This document shows positions 16,031 to 24,503 of a stretch of DNA of 64,000 nt, piece by piece. Position 1 is the first letter of the stretch. Each line of letters opens with the position of its first letter. The notes beneath the pieces are model-generated. The model had not been told where the DNA came from, searched no databases, and was given only the letters and a program-made list of their open reading frames with translations. Source of the DNA: Pseudidiomarina sediminum DSM 21906 (GTDB taxonomy: Bacteria; Pseudomonadota; Gammaproteobacteria; Enterobacterales; Alteromonadaceae); contig NZ_AUHL01000005.1 in the NCBI RefSeq assembly GCF_000423165.1, forward strand, positions 1 through 64,000. Reading direction: 5' to 3'. The translations under genes were made by a program, and so were the position numbers.

Positions 16031-17257
16031 TCAAGCGCCTCGATATTTCGCTAATTCGACTTTCGCAATTGTATTGCGATGCACGGCATCAGGACCATCG
16101 GCAATACGCAGCGCCCGTGCCACGGCAAACAATTGCGTCAGTGGCACGTCATGACTCATTCCTGCACCGCCATACAGCTGAATGGTTTCGTCCACCACCT
16201 GCTGCAGCACATTTGGGGCCACCACCTTGATGGCAGAAATCTCTGCCAAAGCGTTCATCGCCCCAACTTGGTCAATTTTCCACGCCGCGTAGAACGTCAG
16301 CAGACGCGCTTGATCAATCGCAATCCGCATGTCAGCAACCCGTTCAAGGTTGCCACCAAGTTGCAATAAAGGTTTGCCAAAGGCGATACGCTCTTGCCCT
16401 CGCTGCATAAATAACTGCAATGCTTTTTCTGCCGCGCCAATGGCGCGCATGCAGTGGTGAATACGGCCTGGGCCTAAGCGTCCTTGGGCAATTTTAAAGC
16501 CCGCACCTAAATCACCAATCACGTTCGCTTTTGGCACCCGCACCTGGTCAAAACGTACTTCACCATGGCCATAAGGTGCATCGTACTCGCCAAACGCCGG
16601 TAACATCCGCTCAATGGTAACGCCCGTAGTGCTTAACGGCACCAACACCATCGAGTGGCGCTGATGTTTTGCCGCATCTGGATCGGTTAAGCCCATCACA
16701 ATTGCGAATTCAGCCTGTGGGTGACCAATGCCGGTGGACCACCATTTACGCCCGTTAATCACTACCTCATCGCCATCGGCAACAATCGTGGTTTGCATAT
16801 TGGTCGCATCTGATGACGCCACATCCGGCTCCGTCATACAAAACACCGAACGAATGTCACCAGCTAACAATGGCGTCAAGTAACGCTCTTGTTGCGCGGC
16901 ACTGCCGAAGTGATACAAAACTTCCATATTCCCGGTATCAGGCGCATTACAGTTAAAGACTTCAGGCGCCAACAAACTGTGCCCCATCACTTCAGCCAAG
17001 GGTGCATACTCCAAGGTACTGAGTCCCGCCCCAAGCTTTGCATCGGGTAAAAAGAGATTCCACAACCCTTCCGCTTTCGCGCGCTCTTTAAGCTCCGCCA
17101 CCACCGGTGAGACGTCCCAGTGCGTCCATTGTCCATCGGGGTTTAAGCGGCGGTTTTCTTTGTGGTAATTCGCTTCAATGGGCTCGATATGCGCTTGCAT
17201 AAAAGCGATCAGCCGCTGCCGGTACGCGAGGGTTCTTTCACTGGGTTGGAAGTCCAT
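16031..17257 (-). CDS. Acyl-CoA dehydrogenase, ACAD11-like
   Basis: It has 408 residues of the FAD-dependent acyl-CoA dehydrogenase fold. The helical N-domain is followed by CMTEPDVASSDATN and GRKWWSTGIG (flavin and acyl-CoA binding). Later come RLGPGRIHHC, RIAFGKPL and QLYGGAGMSHD. It resembles the dehydrogenase half of ACAD10/11. It starts an operon with the kinase and SDR genes, separated by 1 base each. The ribosome-binding site is weak (GAG about 6 bases before ATG). Confidence 0.9.
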   Translation of the reverse strand: MDFQPSERTLAYRQRLIAFMQAHIEPIEANYHKENRRLNPDGQWTHWDVSPVVAELKERAKAEGLWNLFLPDAKLGAGLSTLEYAPLAEVMGHSLLAPEVFNCNAPDTGNMEVLYHFGSAAQQERYLTPLLAGDIRSVFCMTEPDVASSDATNMQTTIVADGDEVVINGRKWWSTGIGHPQAEFAIVMGLTDPDAAKHQRHSMVLVPLSTTGVTIERMLPAFGEYDAPYGHGEVRFDQVRVPKANVIGDLGAGFKIAQGRLGPGRIHHCMRAIGAAEKALQLFMQRGQERIAFGKPLLQLGGNLERVADMRIAIDQARLLTFYAAWKIDQVGAMNALAEISAIKVVAPNVLQQVVDETIQLYGGAGMSHDVPLTQLFAVARALRIADGPDAVHRNTIAKVELAKYRGA

Positions 17258-17325
17258 GATCTCGATACTCTTTTTAACGATAAGTTGATTTGATTGTAGA
17301 GAGCCTTCGGGCGCTTATCAACTGT

Positions 17326-18249
17326 TCACTCCATCACCAGCGAACGTTGCGAAACCGCAGGAACATGCGCCACTAAATAATCAATCAACACCCGTACGGC
17401 GGGTAACAAGCCCCGGCGGTGTGGATACACTAAGTGCATGATGCCCATCGGTAAGTGCCAATGGGGTAACACCCGTTGTAATTGTCCTGTTTGCAGGGCT
17501 TCGGCACATAAATAATTCGGCAAAGCGACCAGCCCCAAGCCTTGCATGGCCGCTTCACGTAACACAATCATATCGTCAGTAATCAGGCGCGGGGTAAAGC
17601 TCACGGTTAAGCGCTCGCCATCGTCGGCCGTTAACTGATACGCATAGCGTCCACTGGTGTAATGTAACGATAACTGGGGCATGTCCATCAGATCCAATGG
17701 GTGTTTCGGTACGCCGCGTTGTTGCAATAAACTCGGCGCCGCATATATTGTCAGTGGCGAATCGGCCAAGGGCCTAGCAATCAGCGAAGAATCGTCGATG
17801 GATGAACGTACCCGTAAGGCGATATCGATGCCCTCGTCAATGAGATTCACCGGGCGGTTAGTCACCGTCAGCTCAACATTCACTTCTGGATAATCGTGCA
17901 TAAAGGGGGGCAGCAATTCGGTTAATAAGCTCTGACTGAGCGCATAAGGTGACGCGACATGCACAGTACCACGTGGTGTTTCGCGCACCCGCTGGGTCAC
18001 TTGTTGCGCCGCTTCCGCCGCGCTCACCAAGGCTTCACAGTGGATTAAAAAGGCCTGGCCGACGTCGGTAAGTTTCAAGCCGCGCGTTGAACGGTGCACC
18101 AAACGAATGCCCTGCTCTTCTTCCAATTCGGTCAGCCGACGACTCACCGTCGATTTCGGCATCCCGAGTTCGCGAGCACCCGCACTAATGCTGCCAGCCG
18201 CCACCACGCGCGCGAAAATAAGGTAGTTGGTTAAATCAGGTAAGCTCAT
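17326..18249 (-). CDS. LysR-family transcriptional regulator
   Basis: It has 307 residues. The N-terminal winged helix-turn-helix (FARVVAAGSISAGARELG, then KSTVSRRLTELE) is followed by a LysR substrate domain. Start ATG 18247-18249 has AAGGAG 6 bases before it. It is divergent from the azoreductase gene with 129 bases between, containing a repeated GGAAC/GTTCC palindrome. It most probably controls that gene and itself, in response to a quinone or other electrophile (inferred from the target). Confidence 0.9.
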   Translation of the reverse strand: MSLPDLTNYLIFARVVAAGSISAGARELGMPKSTVSRRLTELEEEQGIRLVHRSTRGLKLTDVGQAFLIHCEALVSAAEAAQQVTQRVRETPRGTVHVASPYALSQSLLTELLPPFMHDYPEVNVELTVTNRPVNLIDEGIDIALRVRSSIDDSSLIARPLADSPLTIYAAPSLLQQRGVPKHPLDLMDMPQLSLHYTSGRYAYQLTADDGERLTVSFTPRLITDDMIVLREAAMQGLGLVALPNYLCAEALQTGQLQRVLPHWHLPMGIMHLVYPHRRGLLPAVRVLIDYLVAHVPAVSQRSLVME

Positions 18250-18266
18250 CGTCCACTCCTTGATTC

Positions 18267-18297
18267 GTTCCAATTATGGAACGATTGTTTCCATAAT
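18267..18297. promoter_or_regulatory. LysR operator region
   Basis: Overlapping inverted repeats: GTTCCA-ATT-ATGGAAC (inner arms GTTCCA/TGGAAC) and ATTATGGAA-N7-TTCCATAAT, a perfect 9-bp-arm palindrome. A further TTGGAAC lies at about 18315-18321. This fits the T-N11-A LysR type and lies between lysR and azoR. Confidence 0.65.
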
Positions 18298-18378
18298 AGC
18301 GATCTACCACCATTTTTGGAACTCGGTATACTAACCGCATTGATAACACACAGCGCATATCAGAAATTTGGAGTAACT

Positions 18379-18939
18379 ATGAAGGTTTTACATATCGATT
18401 CCGGTATTTTCATTGAGCAGTCGGTCAGCCGTCAGCTCAGCCAGCAAATTGTTGCACGTTTTGCCGATGAGGCCACCGAGGTGGTGTACCGTGATTTGGT
18501 CACTGAGCCAGTACCCCATTTGGACGCCGAAGCCTTATTAGCAGAGCACAACCCGCTCACCCAAACGCTCTTAGACGAAGTGTTCGCCGCAGACGTACTG
18601 GTCATTGGCGCACCAATGTACAACTTTACGATCCCGACTCAGTTAAAAGCTTGGTTGGATCGGATTCTCAAGGCGGGGGTTACCTTTAAGTATACCGAGC
18701 AAGGTCCACAAGGCTTATTAACCGGTAAAAAGGTTTATATTGCTTCAGGTCGCGGTGGTATCTACAGCGAAGGTGACGCCGCAGCAATGGATCATCAAGA
18801 AAGCTACTTGCGCCAAGCCTTAGCTTTTGTTGGCATCACCGATGTAACCGTGGTGCGTGCTGAGGGTGTAAACCTCGGCGATGAACCACGTCAACAAGCG
18901 CTTGAGAAGGCGCAAGAGACGATTGCTCGTCTCGCTTAA
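18379..18939 (+). CDS. azoR: FMN-dependent NADH:quinone oxidoreductase / azoreductase
   Basis: About 186 residues of the flavodoxin-like AzoR/AcpD family: begins MKVLHIDSG, has APMYNFTIPTQLKAWLDRI (FMN binding) and SGRGGIYSEG. It reduces quinones and azo compounds with NADH and protects against thiol/quinone stress. ATG 18379 follows TTGGAG at good spacing. The 21-codon extension upstream runs through the operator and is rejected. It is divergent from its likely LysR regulator. Confidence 0.93.
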   Translation: MKVLHIDSGIFIEQSVSRQLSQQIVARFADEATEVVYRDLVTEPVPHLDAEALLAEHNPLTQTLLDEVFAADVLVIGAPMYNFTIPTQLKAWLDRILKAGVTFKYTEQGPQGLLTGKKVYIASGRGGIYSEGDAAAMDHQESYLRQALAFVGITDVTVVRAEGVNLGDEPRQQALEKAQETIARLA

Positions 18940-18950
18940 GCCAATTTCAT

Positions 18951-20240
18951 TTATTGCAGCGCTCGGTAACGAGCGCTGATGGTTTCTTCAAGCTCCGTAG
19001 CAAAGGCTTCACTCGTCACCTCGCCCATTAACTTGTAGTACAGCTCAGTATAATCAGGTTGCGCAGAGGTCTCCTGTTGCAACGCATCAATGTACATATA
19101 CCACAAAAAGAATAAGCCACTCTCGTGTCGCTTGCGGATCTCAGCATCAATACGCTCAGACCACACCAAGCCACAGGCATAATGGACGGCAATCGGGTCG
19201 TGTTCTTCAGCACAGTCTTGCCGCGCTTGTTGGAAGCGTAACTCGGTGTAGTCGGCGGTCAGCGGCGACTGTTGCAAATAACGTGCCGCCATAAACTCTG
19301 CCGCCCCCTCGTGGATCCACGCTTGATCCTGACTAAACTGCCCAGCTTGATACAAATGTGCAAATTCATGTGCCACAAACCACAAGGTATCTTCAACAAA
19401 ATACGCGCCCCGTAAGCGCTCCGATAGCACCGCTCCATACCAATGTAAGGTCATTTGTTGGTTAACGACGCCGCCTTGATAACCGTAGCGGCCGTCATCG
19501 GTCGTGCTATACGAGGCAAGCACCATCGGCGTATAGGTTAAACTCGGCAGCCGTGCATTGAAAAAGTTAAGTAAGGCCGGAGTTTCGGTTGCCAAGCCCT
19601 GCTGTAAGCTCGTCGGAAGTTGCGGGTCAAGCAAAGTCGTCACCCCACGTACGCCCTCGCTATTGCCCTGTTGCGGCCCTACGTAAACCAGACTCCCGTC
19701 AGTCGCACTGGTTTCTTGCCAACTCAGTGCGCCCATGCCCTGTTGCTCAGGAATAAGAATATGCACATCTTCGGGCGCGCGCATGGTAAAGGTGTAGACA
19801 AATTGCATGGCACTTTGGCAATGCTCTGGGCAAATTTTAAAACGGCCAGTAAACCACGCTACTCCGCCATCGCTAAAAGGCATAAAGGGTGCGTAGTCCT
19901 TCCGCAAGCTGACATAGGTAGGGGTTAATTGAAATGCCACACTTTGAAACGGCTGTCCGTCTGCGCGCGCAATGAATTCCCGTTGCTCAGCGTCACGGCC
20001 AATATAAAAGCCCGCCTCCAGCGGTTGCCAGCGTTGTTGCCGGCTGCTATCGGGGTTGCGAATAAAAGTCGCCTGCTGCACCGGTTTCGCGAAGGTGTAC
20101 TCTAACAACCACTGCTGTTGTTCGGTGCGGGTCATTTCGACGGTGACCATGGCTGAACGATTGCCATGCAACCACTGGGCCACGAACCAAAGCCCTACCG
20201 CGACCCCCAATAACACCACCAAAATTGGCTTTTTATGCAT
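18951..20240 (-). CDS. Membrane-anchored gluzincin metallopeptidase-like protein
   Basis: It has 429 residues. The N-terminal hydrophobic segment (PILVVLLGVAVGLWFVAQW) is a signal anchor or signal peptide. The zinc site is visible as VAHEFAHLYQAG (HExxH, about residue 287), with a downstream Glu in WIHEGAAEFMAARYL, the gluzincin (M1-like) arrangement. An N-terminal beta-rich domain precedes it, as in M61/M1 relatives. The overall protein is not one I can name. It is convergent with azoR, 11 bases apart. Confidence 0.75.
   Translation of the reverse strand: MHKKPILVVLLGVAVGLWFVAQWLHGNRSAMVTVEMTRTEQQQWLLEYTFAKPVQQATFIRNPDSSRQQRWQPLEAGFYIGRDAEQREFIARADGQPFQSVAFQLTPTYVSLRKDYAPFMPFSDGGVAWFTGRFKICPEHCQSAMQFVYTFTMRAPEDVHILIPEQQGMGALSWQETSATDGSLVYVGPQQGNSEGVRGVTTLLDPQLPTSLQQGLATETPALLNFFNARLPSLTYTPMVLASYSTTDDGRYGYQGGVVNQQMTLHWYGAVLSERLRGAYFVEDTLWFVAHEFAHLYQAGQFSQDQAWIHEGAAEFMAARYLQQSPLTADYTELRFQQARQDCAEEHDPIAVHYACGLVWSERIDAEIRKRHESGLFFLWYMYIDALQQETSAQPDYTELYYKLMGEVTSEAFATELEETISARYRALQ
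18957..18978. terminator. Hairpin between azoR and the metallopeptidase gene
   Basis: Perfect 9-bp stem CAGCGCTCG/CGAGCGCTG with a GTAA tetraloop, within the last codons of the metallopeptidase gene and 17 bases after the azoR stop. The T-rich run on the plus side is short (GGTTTCTTC), so terminator function is likely but not certain. Confidence 0.45.
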
Positions 20241-20304
20241 ACATCACCTCTTGCTAGAAGGTTTTAGCATACGTGTTACACAAAGGTATCGCTAGCAGGA
20301 AGTG

Positions 20305-20604
20305 TTACGGATTATTCGGGGGTGGAAAATCAAGCTCACACGGCTGACCATCGTTATCATCGTCGAGTTGCGTTTCTGGGCAATGGGTGAGAAAAAACAT
20401 GGCTTCGTCACGCGAACGCATTTCGTTGCAGTAACGCCGTCCATCGCAGCGAAATCGTGGATCGCGTTTGTAGACTGCACCGCGCACGCCCTGCACGATT
20501 TCTTTCACTAAACCGCGCTCTTCGCCACGCTCTTCAGCTTCTTGATTCAAGCTATAATTCCATGCTGCCAATGCGAGTATCGCAAGCAAAATCCACTTTT
20601 TCAT
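20305..20604 (-). CDS. Small exported protein with Excalibur calcium-binding domain
   Basis: It has 99 residues. A short hydrophobic N-terminus (KKWILLAILALAAWNYS) acts as a signal or anchor. The C-terminal half is an Excalibur motif: DPRFRCDGRRYC, EMRSRDEAMFFLTHCP and the calcium loop DDDNDGQPCE, with four conserved-type cysteines. Excalibur domains sit on extracellular proteins, often with nucleases or cell-wall enzymes. Here the domain is alone. It has its own promoter space on both sides. Confidence 0.85.
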   Translation of the reverse strand: MKKWILLAILALAAWNYSLNQEAEERGEERGLVKEIVQGVRGAVYKRDPRFRCDGRRYCNEMRSRDEAMFFLTHCPETQLDDDNDGQPCELDFPPPNNP

Positions 20605-20731
20605 TGAAGTTATCTCATGAGCTGTTGAAAAGGTTAAAAAGCAACCACTCTTGAGATTAGCGTAATTCCGACAATTGTAAATACACGACGGTTATCAACG
20701 CACTATGTATGTTTTATGTTAATAAGAACAA

Positions 20732-20761
20732 AAAAGCACCGATCCGAAGACCAGTGCTTTT
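20732..20761 (-). terminator. Intrinsic terminator after sucD
   Basis: On the minus strand AAAAGCACTGGTC pairs with GATCGGTGCTTTT (13 bp with two G-U pairs) around a TTCG loop, followed by a run of T. It lies 38 bases past the sucD stop. Confidence 0.8.
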
Positions 20762-20798
20762 GTTTTCTGCGTGATGACCTAAGTCATCTCAAACGCGC

Positions 20799-21671
20799 TT
20801 ACCAGCCCGTTTTTTCGCGTAATGCTTTACCGATGTCAGCAAGGCTACGAACGGTTTTCACGCCAGCGGCTTCAAGGGCAGCAAACTTCTCGTCTGCAGT
20901 ACCTTTACCACCAGAAATGATTGCGCCCGCGTGACCCATACGCTTGCCCGGAGGAGCAGTAACACCAGCGATGTATGATACAACTGGCTTGGTCACGTTG
21001 TCCTTGATGTACTCAGCAGCTTCTTCTTCTGCAGTACCACCGATTTCACCGATCATAACGATAGCTTCGGTTTCTGGATCTTTTTCGAACATTTCGAGAA
21101 TGTCGATGAAGTTAGAACCAGGAATTGGGTCACCACCGATACCAACACAGGTTGACTGGCCGAAACCTTCGTCAGTGGTTTGCTTGACCGCTTCATAGGT
21201 CAAGGTACCTGAACGTGACACGATACCCACTTTACCTTTCTTGTGGATGTGGCCTGGCATGATGCCGATCTTACACTCGTCAGGAGTAATAACACCTGGG
21301 CAGTTTGGACCGATCATACGCACGCCTTTGTGCGTCAAATATTCTTTCACGTAAAGCATATCTAAGGTAGGGATACCTTCAGTGATACATACGATCAACT
21401 CGATGCCTGCGTCTGCAGCTTCGATGATTGAGTCTTTACAGAAAGGTGCTGGTACGTAGATGACAGATGCAGTTGCACCTGTTGCTTCTACTGCTTCAGC
21501 AACAGTGTTAAATACAGGCAAGCCAAGGTGTGTTTGACCACCTTTACCTGGCGTTACACCGCCAACCATTTGCGTGCCGTAAGCAATCGCTTGCTCAGAG
21601 TGGAATGTACCTTGGCCACCAGTGAAACCCTGGCAGATCACTTTGGTATCTTTATTGATCAAAACAGACAT
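20799..21671 (-). CDS. sucD: Succinyl-CoA synthetase alpha subunit
   Basis: It has 290 residues, the family length. It binds CoA and carries the catalytic His in the [12 protein letters not shown] loop near the C-terminus, plus the N-terminal Rossmann part starting [20 protein letters not shown]. With SucC it converts succinyl-CoA to succinate with ATP/GTP formation in the TCA cycle. Its ATG overlaps the sucC stop by one base (TAATG). Confidence 0.98.
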   Translation of the reverse strand: MSVLINKDTKVICQGFTGGQGTFHSEQAIAYGTQMVGGVTPGKGGQTHLGLPVFNTVAEAVEATGATASVIYVPAPFCKDSIIEAADAGIELIVCITEGIPTLDMLYVKEYLTHKGVRMIGPNCPGVITPDECKIGIMPGHIHKKGKVGIVSRSGTLTYEAVKQTTDEGFGQSTCVGIGGDPIPGSNFIDILEMFEKDPETEAIVMIGEIGGTAEEEAAEYIKDNVTKPVVSYIAGVTAPPGKRMGHAGAIISGGKGTADEKFAALEAAGVKTVRSLADIGKALREKTGW

Positions 21672-22837
21672 TATTGACCTCCTGCCGCAGCAACCACTTT
21701 ATCAGCAGCGTCAGACAAGCTTTCTGCTGCAATGATGTTCAGGCCACTTTCTGCTAATTTTTGACGACCTAGTTCAGCGTTGTTACCTTCAAGGCGAACC
21801 ACTACAGGTACTTTAACGCCAACTTCTTCAACTGCGCCCATGATGCCTTCAGCAATCATGTCACAACGTACGATACCGCCGAAGATGTTTACCAACACGG
21901 CTTGTACTGCGTCATCAGACAGGATGATTTTGAATGCTTCGGTCACGCGCTCTTTGGTCGCGCCGCCACCAACATCCAAGAAGTTTGCAGGCTGGCCGCC
22001 AGCAAGCTTAACGATGTCCATAGTACCCATTGCAAGGCCAGCACCGTTCACCATACAACCGATGTTACCGTCGAGTGCAACGTAGTTCAGTTCCCACTGA
22101 GCTGCTTGTGCTTCACGCTCGTCTTCTTGCGAAGGATCGTGCATTTCACGGATTTTTGGTTGACGATACAGCGCGTTGCTGTCGATGTTGATCTTACCGT
22201 CCAAGCAGTGCAGGTTGCCTTGCTCGGTGATCACCAATGGGTTAATTTCAAGCAATGCGAAGTCGTACTGTTCGAACATTTTCGCAAGGCCAAGGAAGAT
22301 TTTCGTGAACTGCTTCACTTGATCAGGGTTCAAGCCAAGTTTGAAGCCTAATTCACGACCTTGGTAAGGCTGTGCACCAACCGTTGGGTCGATGATTGCT
22401 TTCAAAATTTTCTCAGGCGTTTCTTCAGCAACTTTCTCGATCTCAACACCACCTTCAGTTGACGCCATGAACACGATTTTACGTGTTGCGCGGTCAACAA
22501 CGGCACCGAGATAAAGCTCAGAAGCGATGTCAGTCAAGCTTTCAACCAAGATTTTGGCAACAGGCTGACCGTTCGCATCTGTTTGATAAGTAACTAAGTT
22601 TTTACCTAACCAGTTGCTGGCAAAGGCGTGTACTTCGTCATGGCTAGAAACAAGTTTTACACCGCCCGCTTTACCACGGCCACCAGCGTGAACTTGTGCT
22701 TTAACAACCCAACGATCGCCGCCGATTTTTTTGGCAGCTTCAACAGCTTCGTCTGCAGTGTCAACTGCGAAGCCTTCAGATACTGGCAAACCAAACTCTT
22801 TAAAGAGTTGTTTGGCCTGATACTCATGCAAGTTCAT
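21671..22837 (-). CDS. sucC: Succinyl-CoA synthetase beta subunit
   Basis: It has 388 residues. The ATP-grasp domain begins [19 protein letters not shown] and carries [19 protein letters not shown]. The C-terminal domain includes [16 protein letters not shown]. It is coupled to sucD. Between it and sucB lie a strong terminator and a second hairpin, so part of its transcription may start within that 145-base gap. Confidence 0.98.
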   Translation of the reverse strand: MNLHEYQAKQLFKEFGLPVSEGFAVDTADEAVEAAKKIGGDRWVVKAQVHAGGRGKAGGVKLVSSHDEVHAFASNWLGKNLVTYQTDANGQPVAKILVESLTDIASELYLGAVVDRATRKIVFMASTEGGVEIEKVAEETPEKILKAIIDPTVGAQPYQGRELGFKLGLNPDQVKQFTKIFLGLAKMFEQYDFALLEINPLVITEQGNLHCLDGKINIDSNALYRQPKIREMHDPSQEDEREAQAAQWELNYVALDGNIGCMVNGAGLAMGTMDIVKLAGGQPANFLDVGGGATKERVTEAFKIILSDDAVQAVLVNIFGGIVRCDMIAEGIMGAVEEVGVKVPVVVRLEGNNAELGRQKLAESGLNIIAAESLSDAADKVVAAAGGQ

Positions 22838-22866
22838 GATAATCTTCCGAATCTTTTGAACAACAA

Positions 22867-22885
22867 AAGCAGCCTTATGCTGCTT
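22867..22885 (-). terminator. Second hairpin upstream of sucC
   Basis: On the minus strand AAGCAGC/GCTGCTT pairs around ATAAG and is followed by TTG. It lies 30 bases before the sucC start. It may be a weak terminator or an mRNA-end stabiliser. Confidence 0.4.
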
Positions 22886-22922
22886 CCCCGAAATGTCGCA
22901 CGTAGTTTACAGTCTTGTGCGG

Positions 22923-22971
22923 AAAAAAAACAGCCGCATGAAGTAAATCTGACCAGTTTACCTCACGCGGC
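22923..22971 (-). terminator. Intrinsic terminator between sucB and sucC
   Basis: The minus-strand transcript forms a 15-bp stem (GCCGCGTGAGGTAAA with TTTACTTCATGCGGC, two G-U pairs) around a 9-base loop, followed by TG and a run of eight T. It begins 11 bases after the sucB stop. The stem pairs completely only on the minus strand, which shows its direction. Confidence 0.8.
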
Positions 22972-22981
22972 TTGCACATCC

Positions 22982-24490
22982 TTAGATGTCCAACAGTAAG
23001 CGTTGTGGATCTTCGAGCAACTCTTTAATGGTTACCAAGAAGCCAACTGACTCTTTACCGTCGATAATACGGTGGTCATATGACAATGCTAAGTACATCA
23101 TCGGTAAAATTTCAACCTTACCGTCGACCGCCATTGGGCGATCTTGGATTTTGTGCATCCCCAAGATAGCGCTTTGTGGTGGGTTCAAGATAGGTGTTGA
23201 TAACAATGAACCGAACACGCCACCGTTAGTGATGGTGAAGTTACCACCTTGCATATCGTCCAAGGTCAATTTACCGTCACGGCCTTTAAGCGCAAGCTCG
23301 CGAATACCGTTTTCAACATCGGCAATGCTCATTTTGTCAGTGTCGCGTAGCACTGGTGTTACCAAGCCACGTGGCGTTGACACAGCAATGCTGATATCAA
23401 AGTAGTTGTGGTAAACGATATCGTCACCGTCAATTGACGCATTTACTTCAGGGAAACGCTTCAACGCTTCGGTCACAGCTTTCACATAGAAGCCCATGAA
23501 ACCTAAACGGGTGTCATGACGTTCTTCAAATACGTCTTTGTATTTCTTACGCAAGTCCATGATTGGCTTCATGTTGACTTCGTTGAACGTGGTCAACATT
23601 GCGGTTGCGTTTTTCGCTTCTAACAAACGCTTCGCGATAGTCTTACGCAGACGCGTCATAGGTACGCGCTTCTGATCACGATCACCGGCAGCTGGTGCTG
23701 CAGCAGAAGTTGCTTGCGCCGCTGGAGCAGCCGCTTTCGCGCCGCCTTTCACGTGCTTCTCAACGTCTTCTTTAGTGACGCGACCGCCTTTACCAGTGCC
23801 TTTCACATCAGCAACTTTTAAGCCGTGCTCAGCCAGTAAACGACGTACCGCTGGGCCTGCAACTTCGCTATCGCCGTCATCGTCAGCAGCGGCACTTTCT
23901 TGTGCTGGAGCTGAGCTCGCAGCCGCTGCAGCGCCGGCTTCAACAATACCGATCACATCGTCAGCAGCAACAGTTGCGCCTTCGTCTTGCTTGATTTCAG
24001 CAAGCACGCCGTCAGCCGGAGCGACGACTTCAAGGACCACTTTGTCTGTTTCGATATCGACAAGGTTTTGGTCGCGCGTTACCGCTTCACCAGCTTTCAC
24101 GTGCCACGTTGCAATGGTAGCGTCCGCCACAGACTCAGGAAGCTGTGGTACTTTCACCTGCAGTTTTTCACCGCTGCCACTTGCTGCTTTTGCAGCTGGT
24201 TTGTCGTCAGCTTTGCTGTCCGCTTTAGCGTCAGTTTTTGCTGCCGCGCCATCGCCTTTCTCAAGCTTACCAATCACTTCGTCAGCACCAACAGTGGTAC
24301 CTTCTTCAGCAATAATCTCGCCAATAACGCCGTCTTCAGGTGCAACAACTTCGAGCACCACTTTGTCGGTTTCGATATCGACCAGATTTTGATCGCGTGA
24401 CACTTTGTCTCCTGGCTTGACGTGCCAGGTAGCGACTGTCGCATCTGCAACAGATTCAGGGAGTTGTGGAACTTTAATATCAATAGCCAT
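22982..24490 (-). CDS. sucB: 2-oxoglutarate dehydrogenase E2 (dihydrolipoyl succinyltransferase) with two lipoyl domains
   Basis: It has 502 residues; the E. coli enzyme has about 405. Two tandem lipoyl domains (about residues 2-75 and 110-183) each contain [19 protein letters not shown] with the lipoylated Lys, and are joined by Ala/Lys-rich linkers. The peripheral-subunit-binding domain ([14 protein letters not shown], about 208-245) follows, then the catalytic acetyltransferase core ending with active-site [15 protein letters not shown]. It transfers the succinyl group to CoA in the 2-oxoglutarate dehydrogenase complex. The extra lipoyl domain explains the length. Start ATG 24488-24490 follows AGGTGA. 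It lies 13 bases after sucA. Confidence 0.97.
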   Translation of the reverse strand: MAIDIKVPQLPESVADATVATWHVKPGDKVSRDQNLVDIETDKVVLEVVAPEDGVIGEIIAEEGTTVGADEVIGKLEKGDGAAAKTDAKADSKADDKPAAKAASGSGEKLQVKVPQLPESVADATIATWHVKAGEAVTRDQNLVDIETDKVVLEVVAPADGVLAEIKQDEGATVAADDVIGIVEAGAAAAASSAPAQESAAADDDGDSEVAGPAVRRLLAEHGLKVADVKGTGKGGRVTKEDVEKHVKGGAKAAAPAAQATSAAAPAAGDRDQKRVPMTRLRKTIAKRLLEAKNATAMLTTFNEVNMKPIMDLRKKYKDVFEERHDTRLGFMGFYVKAVTEALKRFPEVNASIDGDDIVYHNYFDISIAVSTPRGLVTPVLRDTDKMSIADVENGIRELALKGRDGKLTLDDMQGGNFTITNGGVFGSLLSTPILNPPQSAILGMHKIQDRPMAVDGKVEILPMMYLALSYDHRIIDGKESVGFLVTIKELLEDPQRLLLDI

Positions 24491-24503
24491 GGTCAATTAT
24501 CAC

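Noticed and set aside
23775-24392. A 205-codon open frame opposite sucB
   Set aside because: It mirrors the Ala/Lys-rich linkers and duplicated lipoyl domains of sucB; no ribosome site or recognisable domain.
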